From NCBI GenBank assembly GCA_017436225.1, contig JAFSDM010000042.1:1-38345 (forward strand): 38,345 nt of DNA. The letters are read 5' to 3'. The notes below the pieces were generated by a model. That model did not search any database, was not told the DNA's origin, and saw only the letters and a list, made by a program, of their open reading frames with translations. Positions 1 through 9,029 of this stretch are shown one piece after another (position 1 is the stretch's first letter; each line of letters starts with the position of its first letter). Source of the DNA: Clostridia bacterium (GTDB lineage: Bacteria; Bacillota; Clostridia; Oscillospirales; Acutalibacteraceae). Position numbers and translations under genes: made by a program.

Positions 1-120
1 CAAAATCTAGCGTTTTGTTCTTATCCGTTTTACCAAGTTTAAAACTTGAATTGTCGGGTCCTTTTTTTCATCGTTGTTTAATTTTCAAGGTTCGTTTCCG
101 CTACCCTTTCTCAAGGGTGC
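1..120 (-). other. Putative rRNA-operon leader, cut by the window edge
   Basis: Reading the minus strand from the predicted start, the RNA contains the stretch CTTGAAAATTAAACAACG (72-89), which resembles the CTTGAAAA-CTAAACAA-type leader found before 16S rRNA genes in many Firmicutes, and a short CAAGTTT/AAACTTG palindrome (34-48). No 16S sequence is present, so the mature rRNA would begin beyond position 1. Metagenomic assemblies often break at rRNA operons, which may explain the window end. The assignment rests on resemblance to known leaders, not on an alignment. Confidence 0.5.
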
Positions 121-126
121 CCAAAT

Positions 127-155
127 ATAATACCAAATTCGGACCCTTTTGTCAA
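127..155 (-). promoter_or_regulatory. Strong sigma-A promoter, probably of an rRNA operon
   Basis: On the minus strand a perfect TTGACA (-35, 150-155) is followed after exactly 17 bases by TATTAT (-10, 127-132). Upstream on the same strand (about 156-230) lies a very A-rich tract resembling an UP element. The predicted transcript starts near 120 and runs off the left edge of the window. No protein gene follows within the window, which fits a stable-RNA operon. Promoter: seen directly; rRNA assignment: inference from the leader. Confidence 0.75.
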
Positions 156-335
156 CACCTTTTTTCCATTTTTTTAAACTTTTTTCCTCTTTTTCTACTT
201 TGCACAAAAAAATTCCCTTTTTTTAATTCTTTTTGCTCATTTTGGTTTATGTTTTGCACTGTTTGGCGGTATTTTGGACTTTGTTTAATTTATACACAAC
301 TATAGACTTTGAAACTCTTTACATATTATATATAA

Positions 336-651
336 AACATAAAAAGCAACACCAACGCCCACGCCCCGTAGGGATGTATTTGTTTCTCGAACAAAATTCC
401 CTGTATTGTTGCCCAAAGCCTCGAAAGGCGACAGCCTTTCTGCGTTTTGTGGCTTAAATACAGAAATTTTTTAGTTCTTACGAAACTGCGAAGCACCTTA
501 AAACGAAAATTTTGAGTACAAAAAAAGACAAAAAGCCATAGTAACGCTGTCACGTACTATGGCTTTTTAACGCATTATTGTGCCAAAATTTCACGTTTTT
601 AAGGAAATACTGCCCTACGGGGCGTGGGCGCGGTATTGCTTTTATGATTTA
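336..651. repeat. Inverted-repeat-bounded intergenic element (MITE-like)
   Basis: Two arms of roughly 45 bp face each other. The left arm covers about 336-383 and the right arm about 601-651. They share a perfect 18 bp core (356-373 and 613-630, CGCCCACGCCCCGTAGGG and its complement) and similar flanks with one or two indels. The interior has no credible gene, only short frames read from the repeat itself. It lies between the argF stop and the rRNA-type promoter. Such structures are typical of non-autonomous palindromic repeats; mobility is inference. Confidence 0.6.
531..569 (-). terminator. Hairpin terminator after the arginine operon
   Basis: A 13 bp perfect stem (AAAAGCCATAGTA / TACTATGGCTTTT) with an 11-base loop is flanked by T runs on both strands. 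It lies about 100 bases beyond the argF stop, inside the inverted-repeat element, and could end arginine-operon transcription. Its symmetry would let it act in both directions. Confidence 0.6.
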
Positions 652-665
652 TCATTTTATTTAAA

Positions 666-1649
666 TTATAGTGTTGCCGCCATAACTGCTTTGATGGTGT
701 GCATACGGTTTTCGGCTTCATCAAAAACGATTGACTGCTCACTTTCAAAAACTTCATCGGTAACTTCCATGCAGGTTATGCCAAATTTTTCATAAATCTC
801 TTTACCTGTTGTTGTTTTAAGGTCGTGAAAGGCGGGAAGACAATGCATAAAACGGCACTGCTCGCCTGCGGTTTGCATAAGCTTAGAATTAACCTGATAG
901 GGAGAAAGGTCTTTTATACGCTCCTCCCAAACCTCTGCGGGCTCACCCATTGAAACCCAAACATCGGTATAAATAACGTGTGCGCCTTTTACTGCTTCTT
1001 CAGGGCTTTCAATAAATTCCAAAACTGCGCCGGTTTCTTTAGCAATTTCGTTACAGGTGGCAACTAGCTCTTCACTTGGGAAATACTTTTTGGGAGCAGA
1101 GGCTACAAAATGCATACCCATTTTAGCACAGCCTACCATAAGGGAATTACCCATATTGTATCTTGCATCGCCCATATAAACAAATTTAATGCCCTTTAAA
1201 AAGCCAAAATGTTCCTTAATTGTTAAGAAGTCGGCAAGGATTTGGGTGGGATGGAATTCGTTGGTAAGACCGTTCCAAACGGGAACACCTGCATATTTTG
1301 CTAGCTCTTCCACAATTTCTTGACCGAAACCACGATATTCAATACCGTCAAACATTCTGCCCAAAACCCTTGCGGTATCTGCTATGCTTTCCTTTTTGCC
1401 GATTTGTGAGCCTTGTGGGTCAAGGTATACAGGGTGCATACCTAAGTCGGCGCCTGCTACTTCAAATGCGCAACGGGTACGAGTACTTGTTTTTTCAAAA
1501 ACAAGAGCAATATTTTTGCCTTCGCAGAGCTTATGAGCAATACCTGCTTTTTTCTTAGCCTTTAAATCGGCGGCAAAATCTATAAGCTCCCCTATCTCAG
1601 CGGGAGTAAAATCTAAAAGTTTTAAAAAACTTTTTCCCTTTAGGTTCAT
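666..1649 (-). CDS. argF: Ornithine carbamoyltransferase
   Basis: Joins carbamoyl phosphate to ornithine to make citrulline, the sixth step of arginine synthesis, in the cytoplasm. The 327-residue product has the usual family length. The carbamoyl-phosphate motif STRTR is at residues 55-59, HPTQ at 133-136 and the ornithine-site motif HCLPAFHD at 269-276. I chose the ATG at 1649 because AAGGAGA lies 8 bases upstream; a longer frame reaching 1670 would overlap the argD end and adds a non-conserved MLVRRIV. It is the last gene of the argGHCJBDF operon, 11 bases after argD. The anabolic role is inferred from context, since catabolic enzymes share these motifs but sit with arcA/arcC. Confidence 0.97.
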   Translation of the reverse strand: MNLKGKSFLKLLDFTPAEIGELIDFAADLKAKKKAGIAHKLCEGKNIALVFEKTSTRTRCAFEVAGADLGMHPVYLDPQGSQIGKKESIADTARVLGRMFDGIEYRGFGQEIVEELAKYAGVPVWNGLTNEFHPTQILADFLTIKEHFGFLKGIKFVYMGDARYNMGNSLMVGCAKMGMHFVASAPKKYFPSEELVATCNEIAKETGAVLEFIESPEEAVKGAHVIYTDVWVSMGEPAEVWEERIKDLSPYQVNSKLMQTAGEQCRFMHCLPAFHDLKTTTGKEIYEKFGITCMEVTDEVFESEQSIVFDEAENRMHTIKAVMAATL

Positions 1650-1660
1650 AACAATTCTCC

Positions 1661-2821
1661 TTACAAGCAAGATTTTATAATATCTACTGCCTCTTTTAAA
1701 TCTTCCATAGATATATTAAGAGGTGGCAATAAGCGTACCTTATCCTTTGCGGTAAGACATAGCACACCCTTTTCCATAGCTGCTTTTACAACCTCTGCGG
1801 CGGGTTTTTTTGTTTTAATTCCTATCATAAGACCCATTCCGCTAATAGCCTCAACTCCCGCTACATCTTTAAAGAAATCAAAAACAAACTTGCTTTTAAC
1901 GGTTACTTCTGCTAAAAATTCATCGGTAAGGCGGCTTACAACGCTAACTGCGGCGGCGGCACAGATGGGATTACCACCATAGGTTGAGCCGTGGTCACCA
2001 AAGCCTAAAACGCCCTCCACCCTTTCAGATAAAATCGCGGCACCAATAGGAAGCCCGCCGCCCAGACCTTTAGCGGTGGAAACGATGTCGGGGCTAATAT
2101 TAAAGTTCATATAGGCATACATTTTACCTGTTCTGCCGTTACCTGTTTGAACTTCATCCACAATAATTAGGAAGTTATGCTCCTTTGACAGTGCTCCGAT
2201 TTCATTTACAAAATCAGCCTCGAGCGGAATAACCCCGCCTTCGCCCTGAACGCACTCAATCATAACTGCGGCAATATTGTTTTCAGAAACGATTTTTTTA
2301 AGAGCTTGGGTATCATTTGCGGGGGTATGAATAAAGCCATCTGTTAAGGGATTAAAAAGCTCGTGATAATGCTCTTGACCTGTTGCGGCAAGAGTTGTGA
2401 TAGTTCTACCGTGAAAACTATTTACAAGGGTTACTATTTTATACCAATCGGCACCTTTGTTATCACTCGCCCATTTTCTTGCAACCTTTATAGCGCACTC
2501 ATTTGCTTCGGCTCCCGAATTTGAGAAAAATACCTTTTTCATACCTGTTTTTTGGCATAAAAGCTCGGCGAGCTCGGCACACGGCTCGGTATAATATAGA
2601 TTGGAAGTGTGCTGAAGCTTATCTAACTGACTGATAACAGCAGATTTCCAAATCTCATCGCCGGTACCAAAAGCATTAACTCCTATACCTGAACCCATAT
2701 CGATATACTTTTTACCATTTGTATCATAAAAATAACTACCCTTACCCGATACAAGCTCTACGGGAAAGCGGTTATATGTATTGGCTACATAGGTTTTATC
2801 TTTATTTGTTAAAGTTTGCAT
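1661..2821 (-). CDS. argD: Acetylornithine aminotransferase
   Basis: PLP-dependent class III aminotransferase converting N-acetylglutamate semialdehyde to N-acetylornithine with glutamate as amino donor. The 386-residue protein has NSGAEANE at 101-108, the DEVQTG motif at 222-227 and the PLP lysine in STAKGLGGG at about residue 251. Length is normal for ArgD. The start is an ATG with AGGTGA about 9 bases upstream. It lies between argB (31-base gap) and argF. Some ArgD enzymes also serve lysine synthesis; lysA is in the same window but in a different operon, so dual use cannot be judged. Confidence 0.96.
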   Translation of the reverse strand: MQTLTNKDKTYVANTYNRFPVELVSGKGSYFYDTNGKKYIDMGSGIGVNAFGTGDEIWKSAVISQLDKLQHTSNLYYTEPCAELAELLCQKTGMKKVFFSNSGAEANECAIKVARKWASDNKGADWYKIVTLVNSFHGRTITTLAATGQEHYHELFNPLTDGFIHTPANDTQALKKIVSENNIAAVMIECVQGEGGVIPLEADFVNEIGALSKEHNFLIIVDEVQTGNGRTGKMYAYMNFNISPDIVSTAKGLGGGLPIGAAILSERVEGVLGFGDHGSTYGGNPICAAAAVSVVSRLTDEFLAEVTVKSKFVFDFFKDVAGVEAISGMGLMIGIKTKKPAAEVVKAAMEKGVLCLTAKDKVRLLPPLNISMEDLKEAVDIIKSCL

Positions 2822-2852
2822 TTGTTTTATTCACCTGATCTACCGAAAAGGC

Positions 2853-3713
2853 TTATTCATCGGCACTAACCATTGTACCTGCGCCTTCATCGGTTAAAAT
2901 TTCCATAAGAATTGAATGGGGCACGCGGCCATCCATAATGATTACGTTTTTAACACCCTTATGGATTGCTTCTACGCAACAATCCACCTTTGGAATCATA
3001 CCGCCTGAAATTACACCTTCTTCACAAAGCTTTTCAATACCCTTTAAAGTAACTTTAGGAATAAGGGTTGAAGGGTCGTGGCGGTCGCGGAGAATGCCAT
3101 CAATATCGGTCATCATAATAAGACGCTCGGCTCCAAGCGCACCTGCAATATACGCCGCCGCGGTATCACCGTTTATGTTATAGGCATTGCCCTGTTTATC
3201 ACATCCGAGTGTTGAAACAACGGGAATATAACCTTTTTCTAAAAGGTCGGAAATGGGTTCGATATTAACGTTTGTAATTCTACCAACATAGCCTAAACGT
3301 TCATCCTTGATTTCGGCTTCGATAAGGCAACCGTCCATACCGGAGATACCCATAGCCTTGCCGCCCTTCATCTCTAAAAGGTTTACAAGGGTTTTATTAA
3401 CCTTACCAGCAAGAACCATTTGAACGATATCAACCGTTTCTTTATCGGTAACGCGAAGTCCATCAACAAACTCGGGCTTTTTACCGAGTTTATCCATTAA
3501 TGTGCTAATTTCAGGACCTCCGCCGTGAACTAAAACAACCTTAACGCCAATAAGCCATAAAAGAACAATATCTTCCATAACCTGTTGCTTAAGCTGTTCG
3601 TTAATCATTGCGTTGCCGCCATATTTTATTACAACGATTTCGCCGTTATATCTTTTAATATAAGGAAGCGCCTGAGTTAAAACCTCGGCTCTTTCTGCAT
3701 TTGTTAAATTCAT
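2853..3713 (-). CDS. argB: Acetylglutamate kinase
   Basis: Phosphorylates N-acetylglutamate, normally the committed, arginine-inhibited step when ArgJ recycles acetyl groups. The amino acid kinase fold is clear: VIKYGGNAM at 28-36, LVHGGGPEI at 61-69, and a C-terminal segment with ISGGMIPK. At 286 residues it is of normal length and has no fused domain. The ATG is preceded by AAGGGAGA. It sits 11 bases downstream of argJ, so translation is probably coupled. An extended N-terminal helix (AEVLTQALPYIKRY) is typical of hexameric, arginine-sensitive forms, which suggests feedback inhibition; that is inference. Confidence 0.96.
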   Translation of the reverse strand: MNLTNAERAEVLTQALPYIKRYNGEIVVIKYGGNAMINEQLKQQVMEDIVLLWLIGVKVVLVHGGGPEISTLMDKLGKKPEFVDGLRVTDKETVDIVQMVLAGKVNKTLVNLLEMKGGKAMGISGMDGCLIEAEIKDERLGYVGRITNVNIEPISDLLEKGYIPVVSTLGCDKQGNAYNINGDTAAAYIAGALGAERLIMMTDIDGILRDRHDPSTLIPKVTLKGIEKLCEEGVISGGMIPKVDCCVEAIHKGVKNVIIMDGRVPHSILMEILTDEGAGTMVSADE

Positions 3714-3724
3714 AATAATCTCCC

Positions 3725-4942
3725 TTAGGTGCGGTAATCTCCGTTGATTTTTACGTAGTCATAGGTTAAATCGCAACCGTATGCTTTGGCGCCAAATTCA
3801 CCATCATTTAAATTAACAAGGATATAGATTTCATCCTTAACTAAAATCTCTTTTGCTAGTTCTTCAGAAAATTCTACTCCTACACCGTTTTGGCAAACGA
3901 GAATTTCGCCGCCTTCGGATTTGAAGCGAACCTCTACCTTATTAACATCAATTTCTACACCTGCATAACCTAAAGCGCAGAGAATTCTGCCCCAATTAGC
4001 ATCGGCACCAAACATAGCCGCCTTAACAAGTGAAGAACAGATAACTGCTTTTGCTGAGGCCTTTGCAATTTCTTCGGTTTTAGCGCCTTCTACCTGACAT
4101 TCTACAAGCTTAGTTGCGCCTTCGCCATCCTTAGCCATAACCTTAACCAGCTTTTCGGAAAGTGCGGCAAGTGCCGAAACAAAGGTATCATAATCGGCAT
4201 TTTTATTGGTAATTCTTTCGTTTTCTGCCATACCCGATGCCAAAACTGCAACGGTATCATTAGTGGAAGTATCACCGTCGATTGAAAGCATATTAAAGCT
4301 ATCGTCAACCACTTCCAAAAGGGCTGATTTAAGCATTTTTGAATCGATATTTGCATCGGTAGTGATAAAGCAGAGCATTGTAGCCATATTTGGATGAATC
4401 ATACCGCTACCCTTGGAAATTGCGCCCATTTTACAAACCTTACCGCCAAGAGTGAACTCTACAGCGAATTCTTTTTTTACGGTATCGGTTGTCATAATAG
4501 CTTCGGCGGCGTCGCTTGAGCCGTTCTCACTAAGCTCTGATACGAGCTGTGGCAAACCGTTTTTAATTGGTTCAATATCGATTGGTTTGCCGATAACGCC
4601 TGTTGATGCTACTACAAAATCGGTGGGTTTTAAATTTAAAGCATCTGCCGCAAGGGAGCACATAAGCTCTGCCTTTTCTACACCGTCTGCATTGCAGGTA
4701 TTAGCAATTCCGCTATTGCAGATAACCGCCCTTGCTTTGCCATCTGCAATATTATTTCTGGTAACTGTGATGGGTGCGCCATAAACTAAATTTTGAGTAT
4801 AAACTGCCGCTGCATCACACTCTTTTTCGCTAACGATGAGCGCCAAATCCTTTTTTGTTTTGTTTTTTCTTATTCCACAATGAACACCGCTTGCCTTAAA
4901 GCCTTTTGGTGCGGTAACACCGCCATTTATAAATTTAACCAT
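3725..4942 (-). CDS. argJ: Bifunctional glutamate N-acetyltransferase / amino-acid acetyltransferase
   Basis: Transfers acetyl from acetylornithine to glutamate, so the operon needs no separate acetylornithine deacetylase and perhaps no argA. The 405-residue precursor contains the self-cleavage site in KGSGMIHPNMATML; cleavage is expected between A187 and T188, with the threonine becoming the nucleophile. The C-terminus is intact. Whether it also uses acetyl-CoA (the bifunctional form) cannot be read from sequence alone. The start is an ATG with AGGTGA upstream. The ribosome binding site lies only about 10 bases from the end of the inverted-repeat element separating argJ from argC. Confidence 0.95.
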   Translation of the reverse strand: MVKFINGGVTAPKGFKASGVHCGIRKNKTKKDLALIVSEKECDAAAVYTQNLVYGAPITVTRNNIADGKARAVICNSGIANTCNADGVEKAELMCSLAADALNLKPTDFVVASTGVIGKPIDIEPIKNGLPQLVSELSENGSSDAAEAIMTTDTVKKEFAVEFTLGGKVCKMGAISKGSGMIHPNMATMLCFITTDANIDSKMLKSALLEVVDDSFNMLSIDGDTSTNDTVAVLASGMAENERITNKNADYDTFVSALAALSEKLVKVMAKDGEGATKLVECQVEGAKTEEIAKASAKAVICSSLVKAAMFGADANWGRILCALGYAGVEIDVNKVEVRFKSEGGEILVCQNGVGVEFSEELAKEILVKDEIYILVNLNDGEFGAKAYGCDLTYDYVKINGDYRT

Positions 4943-4961
4943 ATCTTTTCACCTATATATT

Positions 4962-5236
4962 AGGGTGAGCAATCAAATCCGAACTCCGTTTTGTGAAGGC
5001 GGATTTTCGCTCATCCTTTGTTAAAATACTCGCAAATCCAAAAGGATTTGCTGTGTTTTGTGCCTCGCCTGAACAAAAATCCGCGCTTTACAAAATCTGC
5101 GACCTCAAAGCGTGAAGATTTTGAGAGATTTTTGTTTCGGTCGGGCGAAATAACGCTCTCACCTTACGAGAACGAACGGAGCAAAAAGCTCCAAAAATGC
5201 CGCTTTGCGGCGGGTTCGGGTTTAATTGTTCACCCT
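4962..5236. repeat. Inverted-repeat element inserted between argC and argJ
   Basis: A ~275 bp segment has 26 bp ends (4962-4987 and 5211-5236) that are inverted copies matching at 21 of 26 positions. A TA lies at each boundary, read as TTAGGGTG...CACCCTAA, consistent with a TA target duplication. The inside is rich in smaller hairpins, for example GCAAATCC/GGATTTGC at 5032-5051 and a GCCGC-rich one near 5198-5212. No credible gene is inside; the frame on the plus strand is a by-product. The argC stop codon and last codons lie in the right arm. Seen directly; mobility is inferred. Confidence 0.65.
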
Positions 5237-6160
5237 AAGCATAAATTCGGGTTTTTGTCCCATTTTAAAGTTCATACATTCTAAAGCAGCGCCGCTTGCG
5301 CCTTTACCCAAATTATCATAACGGGCAATAAGCAAAATTCTTTCTTCATTACCTGCGACGGTTATTTCCATACCATCATTTTCTGCCATTGCATTTCCTG
5401 TGATAAAGCCGTTATCATCAATAGTCTCTTTGTATTTTACAATGTTACTGTTATATTTTTCGGCATAAAGTTTTTTAATATCTTCGGCAGTTTTGCCATT
5501 TTTTAAATCCTTTGACAAAATGGTAACTGTCATAACCATTCCGCAGAAATAATCACACACATAAGGTGAAAAAACAGGCTCATTTTTAAGTCCGCTTATG
5601 ATTTTCATTTCCTTTAGGTGCTTATGCTGTTGAGTTAACGCATACTGACGTGGGGCATCAAACATTTTATCTCTGTTTTCAGCTTCATATTGGGCTATAC
5701 CTTTTTTACCCGCGCCGCTATAACCCGAAATGGCGTGACAGAATATATCCTGCTCAGCTGAGATAAAGCCGTTATCTACAAGGGGTTTTACAAGTGCTAT
5801 AAATCCACTTGCGTAGCAACCCGGTACGGCAACTCTTTTTGAAGAAAGGAGCTTATTTTCAAGCTCTTTGGAAAGCTCGGGGAAGCCGTATGCCCAATCA
5901 TCATTTGTGCGGTGGGCGGTAGAGGTATCAATAACTACTGTGTCTTCGTTTTCGATAAACGAAACCGCTTCTCTTGCCGCATCATCAGGCAAACACAAAA
6001 AGGCAATATCTGCCGAGTTTAGCGCCTGTTTTCTGGCATCGGGGTCTTTGCGAAGCTCTTCCGAAAGAGTTATAAGCTCAATATCATTTCTATTTTTAAG
6101 TCTATCAAAAATTTTAAGTCCTGTAGTACCTTGACTACCATCGATAAACACTTTTGTCAT
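5222..6160 (-). CDS. argC: N-acetyl-gamma-glutamyl-phosphate reductase, short (type 2) form
   Basis: NADPH-dependent reduction of acetylglutamyl phosphate to the semialdehyde. At 312 residues it matches the shorter type 2 subfamily rather than the ~345-residue form usual in Bacillus. The Rossmann start IDGSQGTTG is at 6-14, and the catalytic cysteine is C115 in VPGCYASG. The C-terminal LGKGASGAALECMNF is family-like, but the last residues (about RVNN and the stop) are encoded by the terminal repeat of the downstream inserted element, so the natural end was probably replaced. ATG start with AGGTGA upstream; argH ends 8 bases before it. Activity is probably retained because the core is complete. 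Confidence 0.93.
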   Translation of the reverse strand: MTKVFIDGSQGTTGLKIFDRLKNRNDIELITLSEELRKDPDARKQALNSADIAFLCLPDDAAREAVSFIENEDTVVIDTSTAHRTNDDWAYGFPELSKELENKLLSSKRVAVPGCYASGFIALVKPLVDNGFISAEQDIFCHAISGYSGAGKKGIAQYEAENRDKMFDAPRQYALTQQHKHLKEMKIISGLKNEPVFSPYVCDYFCGMVMTVTILSKDLKNGKTAEDIKKLYAEKYNSNIVKYKETIDDNGFITGNAMAENDGMEITVAGNEERILLIARYDNLGKGASGAALECMNFKMGQKPEFMLRVNN

Positions 6161-6168
6161 TTTATCAC

Positions 6169-7545
6169 CTATTGGTTTTTATTGATTTCACGAACTCTTT
6201 TTACCTGTGCTAATACGTTTTGCGGTGCGGGACCGCCAAGCGAGGTTCTATCGTTCACACATTTATCTAAATCAATTGCATTATATACGCCATCATCAAA
6301 CATATCGCATATATTTTTGTATTCTTCAAGTGGTAAATCTTCAAGCGTGGTGCCTTTTTTAATGCAAAGTGCAACTAATTCGCCGGTTGCTTTATAAGCA
6401 TCTCTGAAGGGAAGACCGCGGCTTACGAGATAATCGGCGCAATCGGTAGCGTTTATAAATCCGCCTGCCGCCGCTTTACGCATATTATCGGTAAGTGCTG
6501 TCATAGTATCTAACATTGGAATGAATGCGGTAAGACACATTTTTACGGTATCAAAGGCATCAAAAATCGCTTCTTTATCTTCCTGCATATCCTTATTGTA
6601 GGCAAGCGGCAGACCTTTCATCATTGTAAGAAGCGTTGTAAGGTCGCCAAAGACTCTGCCCGATTTGCCTCTGATAAGCTCAGTGATATCGGGGTTTTTC
6701 TTTTGTGGCATAATGGATGAGCCTGTTGAAAAGGCATCATCAAGCTCTATGAATTTGAATTCAAAGGATGCCCAAAGCACGATTTCTTCTGAAAAACGGG
6801 AAAGATGCACCATTATTACCGAAAGAGTTGATGCAAGCTCAATACAAAAATCTCTATCCGAAACTGCATCAAGAGAGTTTTGCATAGGACCGAAAAAGCC
6901 TAAAGCCTTTGCGGTCATTTCGCGGTCGGTGTTATAGGTTGTACCTGCAAGGGCACAAGCGCCCAATGGGCAATAATTCATTCTGTTTTTTGCATCGGTA
7001 AGTCTTTCTTTATCGCGTATAAACATTTCGGCATACGCTAAAAGATGATGCCCGAAGGTTATGGGTTGCGCCCTTTGCAAATGGGTATAACCGGGCATAA
7101 CAGCAGCAGCATACTTCTCTGCTTTATTTGTTATAACATCTATAAGCTCGGTAAGCTGAACTAAAAGCTGATCGCACTCTTTTCTTAAATAGAGTCTTAT
7201 ATCTAATGCAACCTGGTCGTTACGGCTACGGGCGGTATGAAGTCTTTTGCCTGCCGCACCGATACGGGCGGTAAGCTCTCCCTCTACAAAGGTGTGAATA
7301 TCCTCTGCATTGGGGTCTACCCCAAGCTCTCCGCTTTCAATTTCGGACATTATGTTTTTAAGACCTTCTACAATATCTCCCAAATCCTCAGAGGTGATAA
7401 TACCCTGAGCCGCAAGCATTGTTGCGTGGGCTATACTGCCTTCAATATCTTCTTTGAACATACGGCTGTCAAAAGATATTGATGAATTGAAATCGTTTGT
7501 TTTAGGGTCAAGCTCTTTTTCAAATCTGCCCTTCCAAAGCTGCAT
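6169..7545 (-). CDS. argH: Argininosuccinate lyase
   Basis: Splits argininosuccinate into arginine and fumarate, the last step of the pathway. The 458-residue protein carries the superfamily signature GSSIMPQKKNPD at 275-286, THLQRAQP at 154-161 and the N-terminal SRNDQV at 107-112. Length is normal. I use the ATG at 7545, with AAGGAG nine bases upstream and the conserved start MQLWKGRF; an upstream in-frame start at 7569 would add non-conserved residues. It follows argG after a 69-base gap holding a hairpin and precedes argC by 8 bases. Confidence 0.97.
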   Translation of the reverse strand: MQLWKGRFEKELDPKTNDFNSSISFDSRMFKEDIEGSIAHATMLAAQGIITSEDLGDIVEGLKNIMSEIESGELGVDPNAEDIHTFVEGELTARIGAAGKRLHTARSRNDQVALDIRLYLRKECDQLLVQLTELIDVITNKAEKYAAAVMPGYTHLQRAQPITFGHHLLAYAEMFIRDKERLTDAKNRMNYCPLGACALAGTTYNTDREMTAKALGFFGPMQNSLDAVSDRDFCIELASTLSVIMVHLSRFSEEIVLWASFEFKFIELDDAFSTGSSIMPQKKNPDITELIRGKSGRVFGDLTTLLTMMKGLPLAYNKDMQEDKEAIFDAFDTVKMCLTAFIPMLDTMTALTDNMRKAAAGGFINATDCADYLVSRGLPFRDAYKATGELVALCIKKGTTLEDLPLEEYKNICDMFDDGVYNAIDLDKCVNDRTSLGGPAPQNVLAQVKRVREINKNQ

Positions 7546-7570
7546 TTTATTTATCTCCTTCAAGCACAAT

Positions 7571-7600
7571 ACGACAAAGGGCTTTTTTACCCTTTGCCGC
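7571..7600 (-). other. Intercistronic hairpin between argG and argH
   Basis: In the argG-argH gap an inverted repeat CAAAGGG/CCCTTTG (7575-7581 and 7590-7596) extends to about ten pairs with one wobble. On the minus strand the loop, not the 3' side, holds most of the A/T run, so it is a poor terminator. It may set transcript stability or the relative level of argG and argH. Function is inference. Confidence 0.4.
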
Positions 7601-7614
7601 CTTGATTTTTTATA

Positions 7615-8847
7615 TTAGTTTTCGCCTCTTTGTTTATCTAAGAGAGCCTTAACTTTAATTGAAAGTCCAAAAAGATTAATAAAGCCTGCAGAATCTTTTT
7701 GGTCGTATGCGCCGCCGTCATCACCGAAGGAAGCTACGTTTTCATCATAAAGGGTATAAGGTGAAGTAACTCCTGCATTAATAATGTTGCCCTTGTAAAG
7801 CTTAACCTTAACATCACCTGTAACGGTTTTTTGAGTTTCATCAACAAAAGCGGAAAGCGCCTCTCTGAGCGGTGTAAACCAAAGACCGTTATACACAAGC
7901 TCACCAAACTTTTGAGCAACAAGCTTTTTGTAGTGTGAGGTTTCACGGTCGAGGGTAATCATCTCTAAAAGCTCGTGAGCCTTGTAAAGGATTGCGCCAC
8001 CGGGAGTTTCGTAAACACCTCTTGACTTCATACCAACAAGACGGTTTTCAACGATATCTAAAAGACCTACGCCGTTTGCACCGCCAAGCTCGTTTAATTT
8101 TTCAACAATCTGAAGACCGTTCATTTCTACGCCGTCAATTGCGGTAGGAACGCCCTTTTCAAAGTGAATGGTTACATAGGTAGGAACATCGGGAGCCTGC
8201 TCGGGAGAAACGCCCATCTCTAAGAAACCTTCTTTATTATAAAGCGGCTCATTTGCAGGATCCTCCAAATCAAGACCCTCGTGCGATAAGTGCCAAACGT
8301 TTTTATCCTTTGAGTAGTTGGTTTCACGGTTAATTTTAAGGGGAATGTTGTGTGCCTCAGCATACTCAATTTCCTCTTCTCTGGATTTAATATCCCACTC
8401 TCTCCAAGGAGCGATAATTGCCATTTCAGGAGCAAAAGCCTTTAAGGTAAGCTCAAAACGAACTTGGTCATTACCCTTACCTGTGCAGCCGTGGCAAATA
8501 GCATCTGCGCCCTCTTTAATAGCAATTTCTGCAAGACCCTTTGCAATACAAGGACGAGCGTGTGAAGTGCCTAAAAGATACTGCTCATACTCAGCGCCGG
8601 CTTTAAGGCAGGGCCAGATGTATTCTTCAACGTATTCCTGTTTTAAATCAAGAACGTAAAGCTTAGATGCGCCGGTTGCAAGAGCCTTTTCCTCAAGACC
8701 GTCAAGCTCGGTACCCTGACCAACGTCACCGGATACTGCAATAACCTCACAGTTGTTATAATTTTCCTTAAGCCAAGGAATAATAATAGAAGTATCTAGT
8801 CCGCCGGAATATGCTAAAACTACCTTTTTAATATCTTGTTTATTCAT
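7615..8847 (-). CDS. argG: Argininosuccinate synthase
   Basis: ATP-dependent joining of citrulline and aspartate. The N-type ATP pyrophosphatase P-loop AYSGGLDTS is at residues 12-20, followed by the family's [12 protein letters not shown] region and [15 protein letters not shown]. The 410-residue length is normal. The start at 8847 is supported by GGAGG eight bases upstream; a longer frame to 8862 is less likely because it would begin inside the ribosome binding site region. First gene of the operon, transcribed from a promoter 37 bases upstream that carries ARG-box-like palindromes. Confidence 0.97.
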   Translation of the reverse strand: MNKQDIKKVVLAYSGGLDTSIIIPWLKENYNNCEVIAVSGDVGQGTELDGLEEKALATGASKLYVLDLKQEYVEEYIWPCLKAGAEYEQYLLGTSHARPCIAKGLAEIAIKEGADAICHGCTGKGNDQVRFELTLKAFAPEMAIIAPWREWDIKSREEEIEYAEAHNIPLKINRETNYSKDKNVWHLSHEGLDLEDPANEPLYNKEGFLEMGVSPEQAPDVPTYVTIHFEKGVPTAIDGVEMNGLQIVEKLNELGGANGVGLLDIVENRLVGMKSRGVYETPGGAILYKAHELLEMITLDRETSHYKKLVAQKFGELVYNGLWFTPLREALSAFVDETQKTVTGDVKVKLYKGNIINAGVTSPYTLYDENVASFGDDGGAYDQKDSAGFINLFGLSIKVKALLDKQRGEN

Positions 8848-8884
8848 TTTAATTTCCTCCAAAAGAAATATTATTCATATCACG

Positions 8885-8898
8885 CGTATAATTATGCA
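8885..8898. promoter_or_regulatory. ARG-box-like operator over the argG -10
   Basis: A 14 bp imperfect palindrome, TGCATAATTATACG on the minus strand, covers the -10 element. Its ATAATTAT centre resembles the ArgR/AhrC ARG box (TGAATAATTATTCA). Occupation would block RNA polymerase. Similarity to the consensus is visible; binding is inferred. Confidence 0.5.
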
Positions 8899-8919
8899 AC
8901 ATTTATTCGCTTTTGTCAA
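8891..8919 (-). promoter_or_regulatory. Sigma-A promoter of the arginine operon
   Basis: Minus strand TTGACA (8914-8919), 17-base spacer, CATAAT (8891-8896). The predicted start is near 8884, giving a leader of about 37 bases. No leader long enough for a T-box or riboswitch exists, which points to control by a repressor at the DNA level. Confidence 0.8.
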
Positions 8920-9029
8920 CCCTTTTTTTGAATTTTTCTTACAATTTTTATCAAAAATCTCATATTATATAGCCAAATAGAGTAATTTATCCCCTATTTT
9001 GTGCAGTTTCACCATAACTTTAAAATTTC

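Noticed and set aside
15-457. Open frames on both strands in the left intergenic region (for example 15-305 plus, 233-457 plus, 326-553 minus)
   Set aside because: They overlap the rRNA-type promoter, the T-rich tract or the inverted repeats, lack ribosome binding sites and encode low-complexity Phe-rich peptides.
4413-4784. 123-codon plus-strand frame opposite argJ
   Set aside because: Shadow of the conserved argJ coding strand, Ser/Ala/Ile-rich, without translation signals.
5018-5284. Plus-strand frame of 88 codons across the element in the argC-argJ gap
   Set aside because: It is read from the inverted-repeat body and runs into argC antisense; no ribosome binding site and no domain-like pattern.
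8318-8659. 113-codon plus-strand frame opposite argG
   Set aside because: Antisense shadow of a conserved enzyme; no start signal.
8848-8890. T-box or arginine riboswitch before argG
   Set aside because: The leader is about 37 bases, too short, and no T-box sequence (TGG-pairing NCCA bulge) is seen.
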